64,000 bases of DNA from an uncultured Caryophanales bacterium. GTDB lineage: Bacteria; Bacillota_I; Bacilli_A; RFN20; CAG-826. Below are positions 17,026 to 25,167 of this stretch, one piece after another (position 1 is the first letter of the stretch; each line of letters opens with the position of its first letter). The notes beneath the pieces were generated by a model. That model was not told where the DNA came from. It worked only from the letters and a program-made list of their open reading frames with translations, and did no database searches. The position numbers and the translations under genes were made by a program. The DNA lies in NCBI GenBank assembly GCA_937902735.1, contig CALELS010000016.1, forward strand, positions 1 to 64,000, in the 5' to 3' direction.

Positions 17026-18219
17026 ATGGCAAAATTTAAAAAAGAAGAAGACAAGAATATTCCTCAAGAATATATGTATGTCAATCCAAAAGCCCGACAA
17101 AAAGGAGGCTGGTGGAAATCTAAAACCAAAGCTCAAAAAGCTACATTTATCATGGCGATTGCTTTAGTTGTTTTATCTATTACCGCTCTTGTATTATTAA
17201 TTTTTGCAAGAAATATCTTTGGTAACGAATTTGCAGATAGCCTTTATGGTGAAGGTGTTGCAAACGGTTTTATTTGGATTTGGGTAAAATTCAAAGAAAA
17301 CGGATTTAGATTGTTATACACATTCTTAGTAATTATTGTTGGATTCCTACTAGGTTACTTCTTAGATTTATTTGTAAGACTTGTCTCAGCATCTACAAAA
17401 AGAGCCGTTACAACTGGTTCAATTATCCGTTCTTTAATCAAGTATGCTGTTGTAATTATTTGTATTGGAACTATCCTCACTATCTGGGGAGTCAACGTTG
17501 TTGGTATTGTAGCTTCTCTTGGTGTCCTAACTCTTATTATTGGTTTAGGCTGTCAGTCCCTTATTAGTGACATCGTTTCAGGTGTATTTATCGTCTTTGA
17601 CGATTACTTTGATGTTGGCGATATGGTTATCATTGATGGCTTTAGAGGATATGTTGAAGAAATTGGTCTACGCACAGTTAAGATAAATGACAACTGCGGC
17701 AATGTAAAATCAATTACCAATTCTTCAATTGCCAGTTGCGTCAATCTATCACGTCATCCAAATTATATTTCAATTACTTTAGATGCTTCCTATTTTGAAG
17801 ACGTTGAAAGACTTGAAGGTATTTTTGCACAAGAATTACCTTTAATTAAACAAAGAATGCCACAAATTATTGACGGCCCATTTTATAAAGGAATCGGTGG
17901 ATTTACTAAAGCTGGTGTTTCCTACACATTTGCTTGTACTTGTGAAGCTCAATATCGTTTCCAAGTTTCACGTGATTTTAAAAGAGAAATCTATCAAATG
18001 TTCATCAAGAACAACATAATTGTTCCATTTGATCAACTCGTTATTAACCAACCTGATCCAAAGAAGAGACCAAAAGCTAATAGAGTTCAACTTCAAGAAG
18101 GTCAACGTTTGGTCAAAGAAAACCGCAAATTAAAAACTCCTGAAGGAAAGAAACCATTAGCAAAAAGAATTCGCAAAGTAGTGGATGAGACCGCTAATGA
18201 TTTAAAGAACACTTTATAA
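17026..18219 (+). CDS. mscS: MscS-family small-conductance mechanosensitive channel
   Basis: The 397-residue protein has three or four membrane helices (about 42-64, 100-122, 140-160 and 165-195). The pore-lining TM3 region contains VGIVASLGVLTLIIGLG and is followed by QSLISDIVSGVFIVFDDYFDVGDMV, the hallmark of MscS, then the beta domain with GYVEEIGLRTVKI. It releases solutes on hypo-osmotic shock. A strong AAGGAGG lies 7 nt before the ATG. The basic tail (residues 345-390) is longer than in E. coli MscS. Its stop codon abuts the stop of copA on the other strand with no base between, and no terminator is seen there. Confidence 0.9.
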   Translation: MAKFKKEEDKNIPQEYMYVNPKARQKGGWWKSKTKAQKATFIMAIALVVLSITALVLLIFARNIFGNEFADSLYGEGVANGFIWIWVKFKENGFRLLYTFLVIIVGFLLGYFLDLFVRLVSASTKRAVTTGSIIRSLIKYAVVIICIGTILTIWGVNVVGIVASLGVLTLIIGLGCQSLISDIVSGVFIVFDDYFDVGDMVIIDGFRGYVEEIGLRTVKINDNCGNVKSITNSSIASCVNLSRHPNYISITLDASYFEDVERLEGIFAQELPLIKQRMPQIIDGPFYKGIGGFTKAGVSYTFACTCEAQYRFQVSRDFKREIYQMFIKNNIIVPFDQLVINQPDPKKRPKANRVQLQEGQRLVKENRKLKTPEGKKPLAKRIRKVVDETANDLKNTL

Positions 18220-18426
18220 TTAGTGTTGAATCTTTATAACTTTATAACCGCTGTCACTGATGGCGGTTATTATTTTTTCTTCATTAACCTCTTTAGTCAA
18301 AACAAAAGATGCTAATCCTTTTTCTAAAGAAACATCAACATTTTTAATTCCATCAATGGATTCTAGCGCACTCTTAACATGTGCTACACAATGCATACAC
18401 ATCATTCCTTCAACATAAACTTTCAT
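18220..18426 (-). CDS. copZ: Possible nested CopZ-like chaperone inside copA
   Basis: In the frame of copA, Met778 is preceded by GAGG with an 8-nt spacer. Starting there gives a 68-residue HMA protein (MKVYVEGMMCMHCVAHV...), the size and motif of CopZ, which carries Cu+ to CopA. Separate copZ genes often follow copA, so this looks like a copZ fused in frame to copA that may have kept its own start. That it is translated separately is inference. Confidence 0.45.
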   Translation of the reverse strand: MKVYVEGMMCMHCVAHVKSALESIDGIKNVDVSLEKGLASFVLTKEVNEEKIITAISDSGYKVIKIQH

Positions 18427-20757
18427 TTTATTTTCCTCATTTTTGTTTAATTCAATTTGTTTATATTCAATTTTTGATTTTGATTGTTTCCTCTTTTTAT
18501 AAATGTTTATTAAGTTCAATCTTAAAGCGTTCAAAACAACACTGATACTCGATAATGACATAGCAAGAGATGACATCCACGGGGTAATTTTATATAGTCC
18601 AAGCATCGAGTATGCTCCTGCGGCAATAGGAATCATTAATACATTATAAAAGAATGCCCATACTAAGTTTTCTTTAATATTTAATAAAGTTTTACGAGAC
18701 AAAATGATTGCTCCATAAATATCAAGTAATGAATCTTTAGATAAAACAATATCGGCAGATTCAATTGCGATATCACTTCCCTTAGCAATAGCAACTCCAA
18801 TATCTGCTTGGGTTAATGCGATTGAATCGTTAATCCCATCACCAACCATCATTACTTTTCCTTGTTTTTGAAGTTCTTTAATAACTAGATATTTTTGGTC
18901 TGGTAAAACATTGGCGATAACTTGATCAACTTTTAATTCCTCTGCAACAAGATTAGATGATGTTTCATTATCACCACTCAAAAGTAGCGTTGTTATACCA
19001 ATTCTTTTTAAATAATCTATTAATTTTGGAGCATCTTCTTTTATCTCGTCCTTAAGAGAAATTAAACCTTTAATCCTTCTATCAATTAATAAAAACACGA
19101 AGGTTGTGCAGTCTTTTTCAAGCTGTTTCGTTTCTTTTGTAAATGGATTATTAAGATTATTTTCTTCAACAAAATTAGGTTTAACAATTGTTATATGATG
19201 CCCATCTATTTTTCCTTCAACTCCAATTCCAATAATTTCTTTATAGTCAATTACTTCGACTTTATTTAAAGAGAGATTATCTTTATGTTTGACAATTGCT
19301 CTTGCTATTGGGTGATTTGACTTTTCTTCTAATGAAGCAGCATATTCAATTAACTTATTTAATTCGATTTCATTAGCAAATACTTTATCTACTCTAGGTT
19401 CACCTTTTGTTAATGTTCCTGTTTTATCAAAAACGACAATATCAACTTTTCCAGTTTCTTCTAAAGTAGTTGCGTTCTTATATAAAATTCCATTTCTTGC
19501 ACCTTTTCCACTTGCAACCATTATTGCGACAGGTGTAGCAAGCCCTAAAGCACACGGGCAAGAAATAACCAAAACCGATATAGCTCTTGTAATCGAATAA
19601 CTTAGTAAAGAAACATTTAGATTATGAGATGTAACAAAGTCTTTGCCAACAATCATCCATATTGTAAATGTAAATAGGGCAATCAAGATAATGCTCGGAA
19701 CAAAAAATAAAGAGATCTTATCCGCTAGTCTTGATATTTTAGTTTTGGTTGATGAGGCCATCTCAACCATTTTTACTATCTTGTTAATAGTTGTATCACT
19801 ACCAACAGCAGTAGCCTTAACAGTTAAAAATCCATTTAAATTAATAGTTCCTGTTTTGACAATATCATTTATTTTTTTATCGATTGGAATAGCTTCACCC
19901 GTTAAAGAAGCTTCATTAACGCTTGAATATCCGTCGATAATTATTCCATCAGCAGGAAATAGTTCTCCAGGTTTAACAACAAAGATATCATTTAATATTA
20001 AATTATTTGAATTAATATCCAAGATATTATCATCAACTTTTTTATGAGCAATATTCGGTCTTAATTTGAGCAAACTTCTTATAGCAGTAGTGGTTCTACC
20101 TTTTGATATTGCTTCTAATAATTTACCTATAGTTATGAGAGTTAAAACCATTCCAGTTGTTTCAAAAGAAATGTTCATAGATAATTCCATAACTTTATTA
20201 GCATTATCTTTGTTAATGAGCATCATCACATAGATAACAATGGAGTATATATAAGCAATTCCACTTCCTAACGCTACTAGAGTATCCATGTTAGGACCAC
20301 CATGGAAAATAGCTTTAGTGCCACTGATAAAGAACCTTATATTTAATCCTAGAATGATAGATGCTAAGACAAGCTCTATTGTAATTAAGTCAACAGGATA
20401 TTTATCTAAATTGAAAATATACCAACCAGACATATATCCAGCTGATAAATAAAACAAAGGAATTAGAAAAATGAAAGACAGTATTAAAATGACTAACAAT
20501 TTTTTTGGTTGCTCATTTTTTTCTTCAAAAGATGATTTTTCACTCCTTGTTAGTTTTGCTTTATAACCACTTCTTTTAACGGCTTTTTCTATATCTGACG
20601 GTTTTAATGATTCATCATGATTTACAACCATTGAATTAGTTAAAAGAGAAACACTACAAGATGTAATGCCATCTAAATTAGACACTGCTTTTTCAACACG
20701 TGCTTGGCATGCTGCGCAAGTCATTCCTTCAATTTTATATTTTTCATTTTTAATCAT
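18220..20757 (-). CDS. copA: Copper-exporting P1B-type ATPase with an extra C-terminal heavy-metal domain
   Basis: The 845-residue protein has an N-terminal HMA domain (GMTCAAC, Cys14 and Cys17), eight membrane helices, TGEAIP actuator, SCPCALGLATP metal site (near 399), DKTGTLTKG phosphorylation site (near 444), HPIARAI, and GDGINDS hinge: a Cu+ exporter of the CopA type. Unusually, a second HMA domain with GMMCMHC follows at the C-terminus (about 777-845). An internal ATG at 18426 with GAGG 8 nt before it could also yield this domain as a free chaperone. It overlaps csoR by 4 nt (ATGA), so both are one operon controlled by CsoR. Confidence 0.93.
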   Translation of the reverse strand: MIKNEKYKIEGMTCAACQARVEKAVSNLDGITSCSVSLLTNSMVVNHDESLKPSDIEKAVKRSGYKAKLTRSEKSSFEEKNEQPKKLLVILILSFIFLIPLFYLSAGYMSGWYIFNLDKYPVDLITIELVLASIILGLNIRFFISGTKAIFHGGPNMDTLVALGSGIAYIYSIVIYVMMLINKDNANKVMELSMNISFETTGMVLTLITIGKLLEAISKGRTTTAIRSLLKLRPNIAHKKVDDNILDINSNNLILNDIFVVKPGELFPADGIIIDGYSSVNEASLTGEAIPIDKKINDIVKTGTINLNGFLTVKATAVGSDTTINKIVKMVEMASSTKTKISRLADKISLFFVPSIILIALFTFTIWMIVGKDFVTSHNLNVSLLSYSITRAISVLVISCPCALGLATPVAIMVASGKGARNGILYKNATTLEETGKVDIVVFDKTGTLTKGEPRVDKVFANEIELNKLIEYAASLEEKSNHPIARAIVKHKDNLSLNKVEVIDYKEIIGIGVEGKIDGHHITIVKPNFVEENNLNNPFTKETKQLEKDCTTFVFLLIDRRIKGLISLKDEIKEDAPKLIDYLKRIGITTLLLSGDNETSSNLVAEELKVDQVIANVLPDQKYLVIKELQKQGKVMMVGDGINDSIALTQADIGVAIAKGSDIAIESADIVLSKDSLLDIYGAIILSRKTLLNIKENLVWAFFYNVLMIPIAAGAYSMLGLYKITPWMSSLAMSLSSISVVLNALRLNLINIYKKRKQSKSKIEYKQIELNKNEENKMKVYVEGMMCMHCVAHVKSALESIDGIKNVDVSLEKGLASFVLTKEVNEEKIITAISDSGYKVIKIQH

Positions 20758-21050
20758 CTTAGTTTCTCAATTAGTTGAATCATCTCATCAATCGATTCAA
20801 ATTTATCTTCCTTTAAATCACTAGCAACACATGTTTTCATATGGTTTTCTAAAATTAGATACGCAACTTGTTTTAATGCTTGGATTGATGCTGATAATTG
20901 AATTAAAACATCACCACAGTATCTGTTATCTTCAATCATTTTTTTGATTCCTAAAATTTGTCCATCAATACGATTGAGGCGAGTTACTATGCTTTTAATC
21001 TCAGTTTCACTTCTTGGAGTGCTTTTCATTTTTTGGCAACATTGTTCCAT
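20754..21050 (-). CDS. csoR: CsoR copper-sensing repressor
   Basis: The 98-residue protein is an all-helical DUF156 regulator. It has RLNRIDGQILGIKKMIE and then NRYCGDVLIQLSA, with NHMKTC further on: the Cys, His, Cys set that binds Cu(I) in CsoR. N-terminal EQCCQKM adds two more Cys. Cu(I) binding releases the repressor from DNA. It overlaps the start of copA by 4 nt and has a candidate operator just upstream, so it represses its own operon. RcnR/FrmR relatives lack this exact Cys-His-Cys spacing next to a copA gene, so CsoR is preferred. Confidence 0.92.
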   Translation of the reverse strand: MEQCCQKMKSTPRSETEIKSIVTRLNRIDGQILGIKKMIEDNRYCGDVLIQLSASIQALKQVAYLILENHMKTCVASDLKEDKFESIDEMIQLIEKLR

Positions 21051-21056
21051 ATCAAT

Positions 21057-21108
21057 ATACCCCTATACGGTATTTAACATTATAGTAGCAGCATGTGCAT
21101 AAGTGCAA
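21057..21108 (-). promoter_or_regulatory. csoR-copA promoter with CsoR-type operator
   Basis: On the minus strand TTGCAC (21103-21108) and TATAAT (21079-21084) are 18 bp apart. Directly downstream, at 21057-21073, is the interrupted palindrome ATACC-n7-GGTAT that includes a CCCC/GG tract, as in CsoR operators. Binding there would cover the transcription start. Confidence 0.65.
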
Positions 21109-21113
21109 GTAAT

Positions 21114-21125
21114 ATACATATGTAT
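21114..21125. repeat. 12-bp perfect palindrome between csoR and the Ca-ATPase gene
   Basis: ATACATATGTAT lies in the 129-bp divergent region. It may be an operator, but short AT-rich palindromes arise easily here. Confidence 0.35.
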
Positions 21126-21179
21126 GTGTAATAATTTCAAAAATGTTTTATCATATCTTTATAGTATTTGAGGAACGTT

Positions 21180-24005
21180 ATGGATAATATTGAAAATAGA
21201 CTAGCTTATGAAACATGTTCAAAAGAACAAACAATAAGCAATTTTGAAACTGACCCAATTAAAGGACTATCTAGTGAAGAAGCACAAATTCGACTTCAGA
21301 AATATGGCCCTAACAAATTAGAAGAAAAGAAGAAAAAAAGTTGGATTAGAATTTTCTTTGAACAAATGAATAATCCAATGATTTATGTTCTTTTTGGTGC
21401 GGTCGCAATAACCATTGCTGTTTCAATTTACGATATTATCCACGCTAATCAATTAATAAGAAATGGTGGAGAAGCCCTTGTAGAATATCTTTCTCATCTT
21501 GGCTACACAGATCCTAAACAAATTAATTGGTTCCTTGATGTTGGCGAATGGCCTGATGTTTTAATCATATTATCTGTCGTACTTTTAAATTCTATTATTG
21601 GTACTGTTCAAGAAGTAAAAGCACAAACATCACTTGAAGCTTTAAAAAGAATCTCTTCTCCCGAAACTACAGTTATAAGAGATGGAAAAAGATTCAAAAT
21701 TAAATCCGAACAACTTGTTGTTGGTGATATTGTTGTGCTAGAAGAAGGCGACACCATTGGAGCTGATCTTCGTTTAATTGAAGCTGTAAATCTAAAATGT
21801 ATCGAATCATCACTCACTGGCGAATCCGTTCCTGTTGATAAAGATGCTAATGTTACATTCTCTGAAGAAGTATCTATCGGAGATAGAATTAATATGGCAT
21901 ATATGTCTACAACAGTTTCCTATGGCCGTGGGATAGGTGTTGTTACATCCACTGGTATGTCTACCGAAATTGGTAAAATTGCTACTGCTTTAGATAATGA
22001 AGAAGAGGAAGAAACACCACTTCAAAAAGTATTAACAAAACTTTCAAAAGTTCTTGGTCTTATGACCATTGGTATTGTTGTATTAGTTTTAGTTATTTCA
22101 ATTGCTTGGATATTCATTCACGGAAATCAAACAAACGTATCCGAATGGATTGAGGCAGTACTTGGAGCTATCTCTCTTGCTGTTGCTGCAATTCCTGAAG
22201 GTCTTGCTGCTGTTGTTACCATCGTTTTATCCATCGGCGTGCAACGTATGGTTAAAGTTAATACTATTGTTAAAAAACTTCCATCTGTTGAAACTCTTGG
22301 AGCAGTTTCAATTGTTTGTTCTGATAAAACAGGAACTCTTACTCAAAATAAGATGACTGTTGTTGAAGCCTACGCTGATGGTACATATTTCAAACAAGAA
22401 GAGTTTAATGAATCTAATAATAAAGAAGAACTATTACTTCTTGCAAAAGGTATGTCACTTTGTAGTAATGCTGTGGTGGATGAAGGCCTCTTTGGTGATC
22501 CAACTGAAATTGCTTTAGTTGCATTCGCAAACGCATTTAATATGCATAAGGGCGATCTTGAAAAAGCCACCCCACGTGTTGATGAATTACCATTTGATTC
22601 AGTTCGTAAAATGATGTCAACAAAACATCAAATTTCCACTAAAGAGTCCATTATTTATACAAAAGGAGCTCTTGATTCAATCCTCACTAGAACGACTAAA
22701 ATTTTAGAAAATGGTAAAGAAAGAAAAATAACTGAAGAAGATATAAAACACATCTATGAAGTTAACTCAAATTTCTCAAATAATGCTCTAAGAGTCTTGG
22801 CTCTTTCTTATACAAATAAAGACAAAATTGATGAACAAGATTTGGTATTCGTTGGTCTTGTTGCGATGATTGATCCTGCTAGAGAAGAAGCAAAACCTGC
22901 TGTTGATAAATTTAACACTGCTGGTATCACAACCATCATGATTACTGGTGACCATAAAGATACTGCCTTTGCAATTGCAAAGAATCTTGGAATCGCTTCT
23001 GATATTAGTGAATGTATGATGGGTAAAGAACTCGATGAATTAACTTTTGATGAATTACGAGAAAAAGTAAAAACTGTAAGAGTCTTTGCTCGCGTTTCTC
23101 CAGAAAATAAAACTTCAATTGTTAAAGCGTTTAAAGCAAATGGTCATATATGCGCAATGACAGGCGATGGTGTTAATGATGCTCCTTCTTTAAAAGCTGC
23201 TGATATTGGTATCGCTATGGGTATCACAGGAACTGATGTTGCTAAAGGTGCAGCAGATATGGTTCTTGCAGATGATAACTTTGCAAGTATCGAAAAAGCC
23301 GTTGAAGAAGGTCGTGGAATATTCACTAATATTAAGAAAACAATTATCTTCTTACTAAGTTCAAATATTGCTGAAGTCTTAGTTATGATGTTTATCATCT
23401 TAGTTGGATTCCAAACCCCATTTTTAGCGGTACACCTCCTCTGGATTAACTTAATTACTGATTCTCTTCCAGCTATTGCTTTAGGTATGGATCCAAAAGA
23501 TTCCAATATCATGAAAGAGAAACCAAGAGATCCTAAAGATGGTGTGTTTGCTAAAGGTGGATTAAGAGACACAATCATGCATGGTTTATTCATTACAATT
23601 GCTGTAATCATTGCCTACCTTTCCGCTTATTGGCTTAATGGGTGTTTCACTTGGGATGCAATTGCAAACTGTACTGATAAATATATTATTTTACATGCTC
23701 AAACTATGTCATTTACTGCTTTAGCCTTTGCCGAACTCATTCATATGGTTTGTATGTCTAACACTGAAAAATCATTTGTTATGGTATTTAAAAACAAGAA
23801 CTGGATGATGTTAATCGCTTTTGTTGTTGGCGTTGCACTTCAATTCTTTGTTGTTTTAACTCCTGGTGTTCAATCAATATTCTCAACCGCCAAATTAGGA
23901 CTTTATGAATGGTTAATCACTGCTGCAGCCGCTTTAGTTCCTCTTATTGCTCATGAGATTATTGTTCTTATCAAATTAATTGTTAAGAAAACTAGAAATA
24001 GATAG
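21180..24005 (+). CDS. P2A-type calcium-transporting ATPase (SERCA/PacL-like)
   Basis: The 941-residue protein has TGES actuator (ESSLTGESVPVDK), PEGLAAVVTIVLSIG in helix 4, DKTGTLTQNKMT phosphorylation site, KGALDSIL nucleotide site, TGDHKDTA, and TGDGVNDAPSLK hinge, plus about ten membrane helices including a C-terminal cluster of six. P2A pumps export Ca2+. An unusual extra loop (about residues 85-125, with GGEALVEYLSHLGY) sits between the first two helices. The start at 21180 is chosen because GAGG lies 6 nt before it; the frame upstream begins at TTG 21168 over that site. It is divergent from csoR-copA. Confidence 0.9.
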   Translation: MDNIENRLAYETCSKEQTISNFETDPIKGLSSEEAQIRLQKYGPNKLEEKKKKSWIRIFFEQMNNPMIYVLFGAVAITIAVSIYDIIHANQLIRNGGEALVEYLSHLGYTDPKQINWFLDVGEWPDVLIILSVVLLNSIIGTVQEVKAQTSLEALKRISSPETTVIRDGKRFKIKSEQLVVGDIVVLEEGDTIGADLRLIEAVNLKCIESSLTGESVPVDKDANVTFSEEVSIGDRINMAYMSTTVSYGRGIGVVTSTGMSTEIGKIATALDNEEEEETPLQKVLTKLSKVLGLMTIGIVVLVLVISIAWIFIHGNQTNVSEWIEAVLGAISLAVAAIPEGLAAVVTIVLSIGVQRMVKVNTIVKKLPSVETLGAVSIVCSDKTGTLTQNKMTVVEAYADGTYFKQEEFNESNNKEELLLLAKGMSLCSNAVVDEGLFGDPTEIALVAFANAFNMHKGDLEKATPRVDELPFDSVRKMMSTKHQISTKESIIYTKGALDSILTRTTKILENGKERKITEEDIKHIYEVNSNFSNNALRVLALSYTNKDKIDEQDLVFVGLVAMIDPAREEAKPAVDKFNTAGITTIMITGDHKDTAFAIAKNLGIASDISECMMGKELDELTFDELREKVKTVRVFARVSPENKTSIVKAFKANGHICAMTGDGVNDAPSLKAADIGIAMGITGTDVAKGAADMVLADDNFASIEKAVEEGRGIFTNIKKTIIFLLSSNIAEVLVMMFIILVGFQTPFLAVHLLWINLITDSLPAIALGMDPKDSNIMKEKPRDPKDGVFAKGGLRDTIMHGLFITIAVIIAYLSAYWLNGCFTWDAIANCTDKYIILHAQTMSFTALAFAELIHMVCMSNTEKSFVMVFKNKNWMMLIAFVVGVALQFFVVLTPGVQSIFSTAKLGLYEWLITAAAALVPLIAHEIIVLIKLIVKKTRNR

Positions 24006-24029
24006 TTTAAATAGTTATAAAATAAGTTG

Positions 24030-24058
24030 TTGAAAATTGTTTTTAACTATCATAATAT
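24030..24058 (+). promoter_or_regulatory. Promoter of the tRNA-Thr/tRNA-Val operon
   Basis: TTGAAA (24030-24035) and TAATAT (24053-24058) are separated by 17 bp. Confidence 0.65.
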
Positions 24059-24072
24059 ATTAACGCTGTCTT

Positions 24073-24149
24073 GCCGTTGTAGCTCAACCCGGCAGAGCAA
24101 CTGAATCGTAATCAGAAGGTTGAAGGTTCAATTCCTTTCGACGGCACCA
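24073..24149 (+). tRNA. tRNA-Thr (anticodon CGT)
   Basis: Acceptor GCCGTTG/CGACGGC, D-arm GCTC/GAGC, anticodon loop ATCGTAA, T-loop TTCAATT, CCA encoded. The 27-43 pair is A-A. Confidence 0.93.
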
Positions 24150-24159
24150 TTCCTAGCTT

Positions 24160-24235
24160 GGATGTTTAGCTCAGCTGGGAGAGCATCTGTTTGACGTACA
24201 GAAGGTCACAGGTTCGAGCCCTGTAGCATCCACCA
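24160..24235 (+). tRNA. tRNA-Val (anticodon GAC)
   Basis: Acceptor GGATGTT/AGCATCC with one G-T pair, anticodon loop TTGACGT, T-loop TTCGAGC, CCA encoded. Confidence 0.95.
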
Positions 24236-24247
24236 TTGAGCATAATT

Positions 24248-24272
24248 AACTCCGTAATGGAGTTTTTTATTT
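24248..24272 (+). terminator. Terminator of the tRNA pair
   Basis: AACTCC, loop GTAAT, GGAGTT, then TTTTTATTTTC. Confidence 0.8.
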
Positions 24273-24276
24273 TCTT

Positions 24277-24285
24277 TGTTATAAT
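24277..24285 (+). promoter_or_regulatory. Extended -10 promoter for a leaderless GTG start
   Basis: TGTTATAAT (TGnTATAAT) ends 6 nt before the GTG at 24292. Confidence 0.6.
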
Positions 24286-24291
24286 TTTCAC

Positions 24292-25095
24292 GTGAGAGTT
24301 AGTCGTAAACACCTACTTGTCGTAATAGCAGAAATGACAATGATTGTTACTGCTTTTTCAGCTTTAACATTCTTCATTTTAACTCTTCTTGTTAATAAAG
24401 AACCTTTTGATATTGGTCTACTATTTTCTGGTGAAAGAATCGTATCCTTTTTTATTTTCTTAGGATATATGGTGGTTTTCCTTTTCTTATCACTTATTAC
24501 TGCTCTATTTACATTAATTCACCGTCATCCAATAGGATTTTTATATTCGTTACAATATTTGTTCTTTGGACTAATCCTTGGAATATGTTTTATGTTAATC
24601 CCTCGTATCGCAACATATAAGGGCGATGGATTCATTCTCTCTATAGTGGAAATTTCCTTAACAATTATCTCAATGATTTCTGCCTTTGCGATGCTATTCT
24701 TCTTTTTTATGGATGGACATGAGGTTCTTGTTAATAAAATTGCAAAAGCAAGACTCAAAAAAGAAGAACGTAGGTTTAGTAAAGAAAAGGCTGATTTTGT
24801 AGATCCAATTGAAGATCCTTTATTAATTCAACCAAAAGAAGTAAAAGTAAGAAAATTAGAAAGAGATGATGAAGGCAACTTAAACGAAGAAAAAAGGGAA
24901 TATAATGCGAAAGTCTATCACGTCTCTCAACATCCAACTACAAATAAATGGCAAGTTAAATTAGCAAAGGGAGAAAGAGCATTAAAACTTTTTGATACCC
25001 AAGCTGAAGCGCTTGTGTTTGCTAAAACTATGGCTAAGAAACAAGGTGGTTCGGTTAGACTACATTCACGTAAAGGAAAGATGCGTTCTATATAA
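24292..25095 (+). CDS. Membrane protein with C-terminal DUF2188 domain
   Basis: The 267-residue protein has four membrane helices (about 10-32, 45-72, 80-102 and 110-135). A charged linker and a C-terminal region (about 207-267) follow, reading YHVSQHPTTNKWQVKLAKGE through AEALVFAKTMAKKQGGSVRLHSRKG. The latter matches DUF2188, a small domain of unknown function often found alone. The start codon is GTG, placed 6 nt after an extended -10 box, with no ribosome site, so the message is probably leaderless. A perfect terminator follows. Confidence 0.65.
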   Translation: MRVSRKHLLVVIAEMTMIVTAFSALTFFILTLLVNKEPFDIGLLFSGERIVSFFIFLGYMVVFLFLSLITALFTLIHRHPIGFLYSLQYLFFGLILGICFMLIPRIATYKGDGFILSIVEISLTIISMISAFAMLFFFFMDGHEVLVNKIAKARLKKEERRFSKEKADFVDPIEDPLLIQPKEVKVRKLERDDEGNLNEEKREYNAKVYHVSQHPTTNKWQVKLAKGERALKLFDTQAEALVFAKTMAKKQGGSVRLHSRKGKMRSI

Positions 25096-25110
25096 ATAAT
25101 ACATAAATTC

Positions 25111-25135
25111 GCCCTCATATGAGGGCTTTTTCTTG
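25111..25135 (+). terminator. Terminator with perfect 16-nt palindrome
   Basis: GCCCTCATATGAGGGC followed by TTTTTCTTG. The T-tract runs into the -35 box of the next gene. Confidence 0.85.
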
Positions 25136-25160
25136 TAATGATATATATTTGAATTATAAT
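25133..25160 (+). promoter_or_regulatory. Promoter of the protease lipoprotein gene
   Basis: TTGTAA (25133-25138) and TATAAT (25155-25160) with a 16-bp spacer; the ATG lies 7 nt after the -10 box. Confidence 0.65.
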
Positions 25161-25167
25161 TCTTGCT

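Noticed and set aside
21114..21125. ATACATATGTAT as the CsoR operator
   Set aside because: It lacks the G/C tracts of CsoR sites and lies upstream of the -35 box; the site at 21057-21073 fits better.
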